A stretch of 8,007 nucleotides of DNA. It comes from Methanothrix sp. GTDB taxonomy: Archaea; Halobacteriota; Methanosarcinia; Methanotrichales; Methanotrichaceae. Of the stretch, positions 1-4,424 are shown one piece after another. The translations under genes were made by a program, and so were the position numbers. Position 1 is the stretch's first letter, and the number at the start of each line of letters is the position of its first letter. Under the pieces are notes generated by a model. That model worked only from the letters and a program-made list of their open reading frames with translations. It made no database searches and was not told the DNA's origin. Location: positions 1 to 8,007 of the forward strand of contig JAAZNX010000019.1 of assembly GCA_012798025.1 (NCBI GenBank), given 5' to 3'.

Positions 1-732
1 CCTCAGCTTTACAAGCAGATGCTCATGGGAGCCGGCATGGACAGGGTCTTCGAGATAGGGCCGATATTTCGCGCAGAGGAGCACGACACGCGCCGCCATC
101 TGAACGAGGCCATCTCAATCGACGTCGAGATCAGCTTTGCCGACGACAAAGAGGTCATGAGCATCCTGGAGGGCGCTGTGGTCGAGGCCTACAGATATGT
201 GGCCGAGAACTGCAGCTATCAGTTGGGGGTCATGGGCTTGGATCTGCAAGTTCCAAAGACTCCATTTCGCAGGATAACTTACACAGAGGCGCTGGAGATG
301 GCCAGCGAGAAAGCGGGAGTCAAGATGCAGTGGGGAGATGACCTGGACACTGAGACCGAACGTTTCCTGGGCGAGACCATCGGGGAGCATTACTTCCTGA
401 CGGACTGGCCGTCTGCCATAAAGCCATATTACACATTGCCTTATGAGGACAAGCCCGAGATTTGTAGGGGTTTTGATCTAATGCATCCGCGCATGGAACT
501 GGCCAGCGGAGCGCAGAGAGTTCATGACTACAGCCTCCTGGTGGAGAGGATAAAGGAAAAAGGGCTGGACCCCGGTGGCTTCGAGTTCTACCTCACGGCC
601 TTCAAGTACGGCATGCCTCCCCACGCCGGATGGGGCCTTGGCTTGAGCCGATTGGTCATGACCATGCTTAAGCTTGAGAATATCCGGGACGCAGTCATCT
701 TTCCACGCGACCGAAGGCGGCTGGTGCCATAG
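1..732 (+). CDS. aspS: Aspartyl-tRNA synthetase, C-terminal catalytic part (5' truncated by window)
   Basis: This is a class II aminoacyl-tRNA synthetase that charges tRNA(Asp) with aspartate in the cytoplasm. The frame is open from base 1 (PQLYKQML...) to the TAG at 730-732, so 243 residues are present. Family members are about 430-440 residues, so the N-terminal OB-fold anticodon-binding domain and the first part of the catalytic core lie outside the window. Visible marks are class II motif 2 ([14 protein letters not shown], bases 67-108), the GAQRVHDY segment, motif 3 (GWGLGLSRL, bases 628-654) and the typical archaeal C-terminus ending [10 protein letters not shown]. The Ser before the motif 3 Arg stands where many class II enzymes have Asp or Glu. 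The sequence is archaeal in type. Whether it also charges tRNA(Asn) (non-discriminating form) cannot be judged, because the deciding N-terminal residues are missing. T-runs directly downstream suggest that it ends its transcription unit. Confidence 0.96.
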   Translation, partial: PQLYKQMLMGAGMDRVFEIGPIFRAEEHDTRRHLNEAISIDVEISFADDKEVMSILEGAVVEAYRYVAENCSYQLGVMGLDLQVPKTPFRRITYTEALEMASEKAGVKMQWGDDLDTETERFLGETIGEHYFLTDWPSAIKPYYTLPYEDKPEICRGFDLMHPRMELASGAQRVHDYSLLVERIKEKGLDPGGFEFYLTAFKYGMPPHAGWGLGLSRLVMTMLKLENIRDAVIFPRDRRRLVP

Positions 733-761
733 AAGCACAACAGCCCAGGCCTTGAATAGAC

Positions 762-797
762 TTTTTCTAATTTTTTTTAATCTAAAAAATACTTTTT
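762..797 (+). terminator. T-tract terminator after aspS
   Basis: There are three T-tracts (five at 762-766, eight at 771-778, five at 793-797), starting 30 bp after the aspS stop. Archaeal RNA polymerase terminates at such T-runs without needing a hairpin, and no strong hairpin is visible here. The rest of the 733-944 gap is AT-rich and contains the promoter of the next gene. Confidence 0.6.
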
Positions 798-871
798 GTG
801 ATAATGTTTTTAATTATCTTTCAGATCATTAAAGCTACCTGTTATTTTCTTCTCTTGATTTTTGAATGGAA

Positions 872-880
872 AAATATATA
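872..880 (+). promoter_or_regulatory. TATA box for the secreted repeat protein
   Basis: AAATATATA lies 65 bp before the ATG at 945. Archaeal start sites usually sit about 25 bp after the box, which predicts a start near 900-906 and a leader of about 40 bases. Two palindromes (ACAAATTTGT at 891-900 and TCAATTGA at 903-910) lie at or just before the predicted start and could be operator half-sites. That role is inferred. Confidence 0.5.
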
Positions 881-944
881 TTCCTAGTCTACAAATTTGT
901 TGTCAATTGATATGCTATCAGTTTTAAAAAAGGGAGACTGATTC

Positions 945-2057
945 ATGGAAGGAAGGGAGTTAAATGCTAAAAGAGTAATTGCCATGGCAGTCACAGGCTT
1001 GCTCCTGTTGCTGTTATCATTCCTTGGCAATTCTATTGGACAGCTGCAATCGGCTGGTGAAAACGACACAGTCAAGAGCTCAAATGAATTGGTTGGCGAT
1101 GAACCAGAAGTTGCGATTCTCTCAGAGCCTGCCGGAATTATCACTACTGGAAGGCCGACGTATGTCTGGTTGGAGGTTGAGGGCACAGAATTTTATTGCC
1201 TGGTGGTGGAAGACAACTCAGGAAACGTCGTTATCAATCTATGTTATGATGCGTCAGACCTGGTTTTAAACGAAGGCTCAAAGTTAAGTGTGACTCCAGC
1301 AGTGACCCTTATGGCTGGCAGCTATAGCTGGAGAATCCGGACCTGTAATTGTGGTGAGAAGCAATGGAGCGATCCGATGTCCTTTACGGTCTGCACTTCC
1401 GCCACTTTGCCTGGCAAGGCGACTTTGCTCTCTCCAAAGAACACCATCGGCACCAGCACTCCGACTTTTAACTGGAACTGTGTGGCAGGGGCCACACGCT
1501 ACCGCCTGAAGGTGGCAAGTGTCTCTGATCTGTCCCACCCAATTATCACTGACTGGTATGATGCAACGGATGTAGCTTCGCAGAAGGGATGCTCTGTAAA
1601 GCTGGATGATGCATTTGACACTGGAAACTATAGATGGTGGGTTCAAGCCGGGAACTGCGTCGGCGATGGTCCATGGTCCAGCTACCTGAGCTTTAAAATA
1701 ACATCAGATGTTCCTGGCAAGGTTGCTACCATATCGCCCAGGGGCCTCGTCTCTACACGAACACCCAATTTTATATGGGGTGCATTATCGACTGCTACTG
1801 AGTACCACTTGCAGGTGCAAAACGATGCTGATATAGTCCTTGATGAATGGTATCTCGCTGAGGACATAACATCTGGCAGCAGATGCACAGTGCCCTCGCC
1901 TTCGATTCTTTCTGACGAAGACATCGATTATTACTGGCGAGTACAGGCATCTAACGACGCTGGACCTGGTCCATGGAGCAGCCTAAAATACTTCGAAGTA
2001 GTATGCGGAAAAAGCGCAAGGCGAAGTCAGATGACCTCATCTCTCGCTCCCAGATGA
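945..2057 (+). CDS. Secreted protein with three FN3-like beta-sandwich repeats
   Basis: This is a 370-residue exported protein of unknown function. The ATG at 945 is chosen because GGGAG (932-936) lies 8 bases before it and the N-terminus then reads as a signal peptide: basic residues up to 10, a hydrophobic core at 11-27 (VIAMAVTGLLLLLL), and small/polar residues near 28-33. Three repeats follow at about 55-150, 154-252 and 256-353. Each has a leading (P)-G-K-A-like strand, a TPTF-x-W strand, Y-x-L-x-V, a D-x-WYxAxD segment, a mid-repeat Cys in repeats 2 and 3, Y-x-W(R/W)VQAxN, and a closing GPWSSxxxF. This is the order expected of fibronectin type III-like domains. Repeat 1 is the most diverged and Cys-rich. 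One N-glycosylation sequon is visible (NDT, 40-42). There is no C-terminal membrane anchor or sorting motif, so the protein is either secreted or tethered by an uncleaved signal. Its base composition is AT-richer than its neighbours. Adhesion or cell-envelope binding is only a guess. Confidence 0.88.
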   Translation: MEGRELNAKRVIAMAVTGLLLLLLSFLGNSIGQLQSAGENDTVKSSNELVGDEPEVAILSEPAGIITTGRPTYVWLEVEGTEFYCLVVEDNSGNVVINLCYDASDLVLNEGSKLSVTPAVTLMAGSYSWRIRTCNCGEKQWSDPMSFTVCTSATLPGKATLLSPKNTIGTSTPTFNWNCVAGATRYRLKVASVSDLSHPIITDWYDATDVASQKGCSVKLDDAFDTGNYRWWVQAGNCVGDGPWSSYLSFKITSDVPGKVATISPRGLVSTRTPNFIWGALSTATEYHLQVQNDADIVLDEWYLAEDITSGSRCTVPSPSILSDEDIDYYWRVQASNDAGPGPWSSLKYFEVVCGKSARRSQMTSSLAPR

Positions 2058-2060
2058 GGT
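2034..2060 (+). repeat. Perfect 9-bp hairpin spanning the stop codon of the repeat protein
   Basis: ACCTCATCT (2034-2042) and AGATGAGGT (2052-2060) are exact inverted complements around a 9-base loop. The TGA stop (2055-2057) lies in the 3' arm. A run of eight A follows at 2061-2068. On the plus strand this could be a 3'-end RNA structure. On the minus strand the A-run reads as T8 and would be met before the hairpin. The hairpin is seen directly; any role in RNA stability or termination is inferred. Confidence 0.5.
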
Positions 2061-2068
2061 AAAAAAAA
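2061..2068 (-). terminator. T8 tract on minus strand, likely stops mc1 read-through
   Basis: Eight A on the plus strand read as T8 on the minus strand, placed just before minus-strand transcription would enter the 3' end of the convergent secreted-protein gene. A shorter T5 (plus 2237-2241) lies closer to the mc1 stop and may be the first terminator. Confidence 0.4.
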
Positions 2069-2110
2069 TTAGAATTTAGCGTAGAGATTTGGAATTGGTC
2101 AATAGGAGGG

Positions 2111-2208
2111 AGGCAAAAGTCTGTTTTCCAGGAGGAGGGAAAGAAATGATATTTCGACTTTTGCCAACCATAATATACGGCGATTGTCGGTATTTAAGGC
2201 TTTTGCCT
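2111..2208. repeat. Three CTTTTGCC elements, one inverted and two direct
   Basis: GGCAAAAGTC (2112-2121) and GACTTTTGCC (2156-2165) are perfect 10-bp inverted repeats. A third copy, CTTTTGCCT (2200-2208), is the exact complement of AGGCAAAAG (2111-2119). The left arm could therefore pair with either right copy, giving two mutually exclusive stems with loops of about 34 or 80 bases. The elements overlap the possible small ORF at 2146-2223. Function is unknown. Confidence 0.45.
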
Positions 2209-2223
2209 CTTGAACAAATTTGA
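2146..2223 (+). CDS. Possible 25-residue small ORF with strong ribosome binding site
   Basis: An ATG at 2146 follows the purine-rich GGAGGAGGGA (2130-2139) by 6 bases, a very good Shine-Dalgarno match. It opens a 25-codon frame to the TGA at 2221-2223. The product begins MIFRLLPTIIYGDC and carries RLLP twice (residues 4-7 and 19-22), which reflects a direct DNA repeat CTTTTGCC. It has one Cys, no clear membrane helix, and no family I recognise. It begins 88 bases after the secreted-protein stop with no T-run between them on this strand, so it could share that transcript. At this length chance is a serious alternative, and the purine run may have another cause. Confidence 0.25.
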   Translation: MIFRLLPTIIYGDCRYLRLLPLEQI

Positions 2224-2328
2224 GAGAATCTATAAGAAAAATGGCGGAAAGCAGGCAAAGATCCTGTGGGCCGGCCCTTTGAAGATGAGATGGTCGGCCT
2301 GCGCGAGTGCCCGGGACTTATTGCGATT

Positions 2329-2601
2329 TCAGACCTCATCCAGCTTCTCTATGCCCACCTTTTTCACTTTAGGCTTCCAGATCTTGTCAGGCATCCAGGC
2401 TGGCGCTCCCTCTGGCTTGTCCACCTGCACCCGCGTTCCCTCGAACACATGTATCTTCTTTGTACCGCGTTCGCGGAGCTTTATATCAGTATAACCCCGG
2501 TTTGCTGCCTTCAGCGCAGCCTGCCTTGGTGATTTTCCTGTAAAGACTCCTATTTCGTTGCCCTGTGCGTCCCTCAGGGCGAAGTTTCTCATTTCAGACA
2601 T
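2329..2601 (-). CDS. mc1: MC1 family non-histone chromosomal protein
   Basis: This is a small basic DNA-binding protein of 90 residues that bends and compacts archaeal DNA as a monomer. Family marks run the whole length: RNFALRD near the start, the GVFTGKSPRQAALKAANRG core (18-36), LRERGTKKIHVF (42-53), and the C-terminal APAWMPDKIWKP segment (66-77) containing the Trp (W69) that corresponds to the DNA-contacting Trp of characterised MC1. Compared with the Methanosarcina protein as I remember it, about six residues are missing after ANRG, giving a tighter loop. The ATG at 2601 is preferred over a second ATG four codons in, because AAGGAGGG lies 5 bases before it. It has its own promoter upstream and converges with the secreted-protein gene. 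It is not a DNA-borne element and is ordinary for Methanosarcinales. Confidence 0.95.
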   Translation of the reverse strand: MSEMRNFALRDAQGNEIGVFTGKSPRQAALKAANRGYTDIKLRERGTKKIHVFEGTRVQVDKPEGAPAWMPDKIWKPKVKKVGIEKLDEV

Positions 2602-2606
2602 ATCTT

Positions 2607-2614
2607 CCCTCCTT
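2607..2614 (-). promoter_or_regulatory. Ribosome binding site of mc1
   Basis: On the minus strand AAGGAGGG ends 5 bases before the ATG at 2601. This is close to ideal, fixes the start against the downstream in-frame ATG (2592), and suggests strong translation, as expected for an abundant chromosomal protein. Confidence 0.75.
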
Positions 2615-2644
2615 CGTGAATATGAATATGCCTAGCTGGATCGG

Positions 2645-2658
2645 TATATTAATTTAAT
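2645..2658 (-). promoter_or_regulatory. TATA-like promoter of mc1
   Basis: Read on the minus strand, ATTAAATTAATATA sits about 45-57 bp before the mc1 ATG. A start near 2625 would give a leader of roughly 24 bases. The box lies in the 75-bp gap behind the symporter stop, so mc1 can be transcribed on its own even though the symporter runs in the same direction. Confidence 0.5.
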
Positions 2659-2676
2659 CCAAATTCAGTCGGTCTC

Positions 2677-4104
2677 TTAGCTGGCTTTGCTCTCATCTAC
2701 CATCTGTGTCCTTGAGGCCTGTCCGGTGACCAGGCTCCCGCCGACGTAGGCCACTGTTCCGCAGACGATGCCTACGAAGACTGGATGAATGAGCGGATCG
2801 CCATAGAAGTTCCATGCAACCACAGAGAAGAAAGATGTCAGCAGGCTGGCGATGAAGCCCGTGGAAGTGCCTCGTTGCCAGTACAGGCCGAAGATGAGCG
2901 GAACGAATACGCAGCAAGCGATCACACCCATGCTGACGGACACGAGAGGCACGATCTGCTGAGGAACGTTGATCGCAGATACCGCTGCTGCCAGTAGAAT
3001 GATCACGCCCACTGTGCGCGTCAAGAGCAGTATGTTTTTGTCAGATATCTCAGGCTTCAGGTAACGCAAGATATCAGACGTCAGAGATGTCGTCGTTACA
3101 AGAACGATGGCGCTCATGGTGGACATTGCAGCTGAAATCGCTGCTAGAAGTATGATGCTGTCTAAGCCAGGTGGGAGAAGTGTTGTAGCCAGGAAGGGCA
3201 CAAGCCCATCCGGGTTCTTCAGGAATGGGGCGAGCTGCTCTGAGCTCAGGGCTCCATAAGCCAGAATGCCCAGAGAAAATACGCAGACGGCGTAGATGGC
3301 AATGGACAGCGGCCCAAAGACGCCTGCGAAGCGAACCACTCTCTTGTCCCTTGCCGCGAATATCATTATCAGTAGGTCTGGCAGGGCGAGCAGGCCAAGG
3401 CTGATGGAAAATGCCATTCCAAGGGTCTTTTGCCACGGAACGTTGAGACCATTCATGCTCAGCACCGCGGCAGGAATGTGATCCCAGATCTGCATCCCGC
3501 CAGCATGTGAAAAGAGGCTACCGTAGAGGAACATAGATCCTACAAGCATGAGGATTCCCTGTAGAAAGCCTATCCAGATTATTGCTGGCAGTCCGCCGAT
3601 TGCGTAGTAGACTGCCACTATTAGGACGGCTATGATCAGTCCCTGCAGGTAAGTGACCCCTATCAGGCCCTGAAAGAGGGCAGCGCATCCCTTGAAGATG
3701 GGAACCAGATAGACGGCGTACAAGAGTAGCATTATCCCTGCTAAAATGACCTTGCCTGTGGGCGAGTTGTACCTCTTTTCAAGCAGTTGCGGCACGGTCT
3801 TGGCGTCGTACTGCTTTGCCATGGCCCAGATCCTTCCAGCCATGAGCCAGGCAAGGCACGCGAAGGCCACATGCAGGAAAGCGCAAAAGACCACCCATGG
3901 CATTCCGGCCACGAGGCCGTAGCCACCGCCGCCCAGGAACGATGCTGCGCTGAAATAAGCCGCAGTGAATGCAATGCCGATCACAACTGGATAGGCGATG
4001 TTCCTGTCGGATAGGACGAAGCCCGAAAATGTCCCCTGGCGGAGCTTCAGCGACAGGATGACTATGACCGCCACGTAGGCGATGAGCAGAAGTTGATTGA
4101 TCAT
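2677..4104 (-). CDS. Sodium:solute symporter (SSS family) permease
   Basis: This is a 475-residue inner-membrane transporter predicted to couple solute uptake to a sodium (or proton) gradient. The sequence is almost wholly hydrophobic and consistent with the 13-helix LeuT-like fold of the family. The TM2-like signature FSAASFLGGGGYGL lies near 51-64. The AAISAAMSTMS...TTTSLTSDI stretch near 321-345 matches the helix that supplies the second sodium site (Ser/Thr-rich, then Asp). The start is taken at MINQLLL (ATG 4104) rather than the longer frame to 4158. AAGGGGG lies 4 bases before it, the upstream 18 codons are not family-like, and this start makes an ATGA overlap with the small membrane protein before it. 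The substrate cannot be read from sequence. Acetate and other monocarboxylates, proline or pantothenate are all handled by relatives. In an acetate-using methanogen acetate would be attractive, but this is inference only. Confidence 0.93.
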   Translation of the reverse strand: MINQLLLIAYVAVIVILSLKLRQGTFSGFVLSDRNIAYPVVIGIAFTAAYFSAASFLGGGGYGLVAGMPWVVFCAFLHVAFACLAWLMAGRIWAMAKQYDAKTVPQLLEKRYNSPTGKVILAGIMLLLYAVYLVPIFKGCAALFQGLIGVTYLQGLIIAVLIVAVYYAIGGLPAIIWIGFLQGILMLVGSMFLYGSLFSHAGGMQIWDHIPAAVLSMNGLNVPWQKTLGMAFSISLGLLALPDLLIMIFAARDKRVVRFAGVFGPLSIAIYAVCVFSLGILAYGALSSEQLAPFLKNPDGLVPFLATTLLPPGLDSIILLAAISAAMSTMSAIVLVTTTSLTSDILRYLKPEISDKNILLLTRTVGVIILLAAAVSAINVPQQIVPLVSVSMGVIACCVFVPLIFGLYWQRGTSTGFIASLLTSFFSVVAWNFYGDPLIHPVFVGIVCGTVAYVGGSLVTGQASRTQMVDESKAS

Positions 4105-4193
4105 TGTGCCCCCTTCAGCAAGACGAAGAGAGTTATTGAGAGCATGGCCAAAATGCAAACCAACAATGCCAGGTATGGCGCGGGCATGATCAT
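4101..4193 (-). CDS. 30-residue single-helix membrane protein coupled to the symporter
   Basis: The product is MIMPAPYLALLVCILAMLSI followed by TLFVLLKGAQ: one hydrophobic helix (about residues 6-26) with a Lys near the C-terminus, so probably an N-out/C-in single-pass protein. The stop TGA overlaps the symporter ATG in an ATGA arrangement, which implies translational coupling and a 1:1 link with the transporter. Very small proteins placed before SSS transporters are known as small accessory subunits in bacteria and archaea (for example the YhdT-PanF pairing, though YhdT is larger). I infer the same role here. GGAG lies 12 bases before this ATG, a rather long spacing. ATG 4187 (MPAPYL) is an alternative start. 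The frame is open back to 4358, but that extension is charged, crosses the promoter, and is unlikely to be translated. Confidence 0.68.
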   Translation of the reverse strand: MIMPAPYLALLVCILAMLSITLFVLLKGAQ

Positions 4194-4252
4194 ATTATTA
4201 TCATTCTCCAACTTAGTGCTATGATGTACAACTATGTCCAACGACGTGAATC

Positions 4253-4264
4253 TTAATTTAAAAA
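4253..4264 (-). promoter_or_regulatory. TATA-like promoter for the small membrane protein-symporter unit
   Basis: Read on the minus strand TTTTTAAATTAA is a good archaeal TATA match about 60-70 bp before the start at 4193. It predicts a transcript start near 4232 and a leader of about 40 bases. It is divergent from the ior promoter about 45 bp away. Confidence 0.5.
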
Positions 4265-4302
4265 CCTTTCCCTTATTCGTTATGCCATCCATGACCACAA
4301 GG

Positions 4303-4310
4303 ATTATAAA
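4303..4310 (+). promoter_or_regulatory. TATA-like promoter of the ior operon
   Basis: ATTATAAA gives a predicted start near 4330-4335, leaving a leader of about 85-90 bases before the TTG of iorA. This is long for an archaeal leader, and the stretch contains a possible short ORF (4341-4424). The intergenic region 4194-4420 thus holds two divergent promoters and no other gene that I can support with confidence. Confidence 0.45.
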
Positions 4311-4340
4311 GCCAAAATTGGATCGCCAGATGTGTCTTTG

Positions 4341-4424
4341 ATGCATATGATTGTGCATAAACGATCAACAAAAATCACCAAATTCTCGCCAAATCGACAT
4401 CCAAGCAAAGGAGGACGGCGTTGA
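4341..4424 (+). CDS. Possible 27-codon leader ORF overlapping the iorA start
   Basis: The ATG at 4341 opens a 27-codon frame (MHMIVHKRSTKI...SKGGRR) whose TGA (4422-4424) overlaps the TTG start of iorA by two bases. No ribosome binding site precedes the ATG. If transcription begins near 4330-4335, the message would be nearly leaderless at this ATG. The peptide is rich in Lys, Arg, His and Ser, with one Phe and no Trp or Tyr, so classical aromatic amino acid attenuation is not supported. Its tail codons are partly the iorA ribosome binding site itself, which explains the GGR ending. It may be chance. Confidence 0.22.
   Translation: MHMIVHKRSTKITKFSPNRHPSKGGRR
4410..4414 (+). promoter_or_regulatory. 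Ribosome binding site that fixes the TTG start of iorA
   Basis: GGAGG ends 6 bases before TTG 4421. The next in-frame ATG (4433) would be 18 bases away, too far for this site. The TTG is therefore the better-supported start. Confidence 0.75.

Noticed and set aside
2251..2302. GCAGGC/GCCTGC inverted repeat enclosing the palindrome GGGCCGGCCC (2268-2277)
   Set aside because: The outer stem is only 6 bp around a 40-base loop, and it has no T-run in a useful place. It may be part of the mc1 3' untranslated region but does not support a named element.
2076..2339. Minus-strand frame overlapping the mc1 3' end and spacer
   Set aside because: It starts inside the end of mc1 with no ribosome binding site and its composition is not protein-like. 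It crosses the repeats and T-tracts of the spacer.
2210..2532. Two plus-strand frames (TTG 2210 and GTG 2266) running antisense through mc1
   Set aside because: They use weak starts without good ribosome binding sites and become antisense to the well-conserved mc1 gene. Only the first 20-40 residues look protein-like, which GC-rich spacer can produce by chance.
4105..4158. N-terminal extension of the symporter to ATG 4158
   Set aside because: The extra 18 residues lie over the small membrane protein gene, lack family likeness, and have no proper ribosome binding site. ATG 4104 has an ATGA overlap and a G-rich site.
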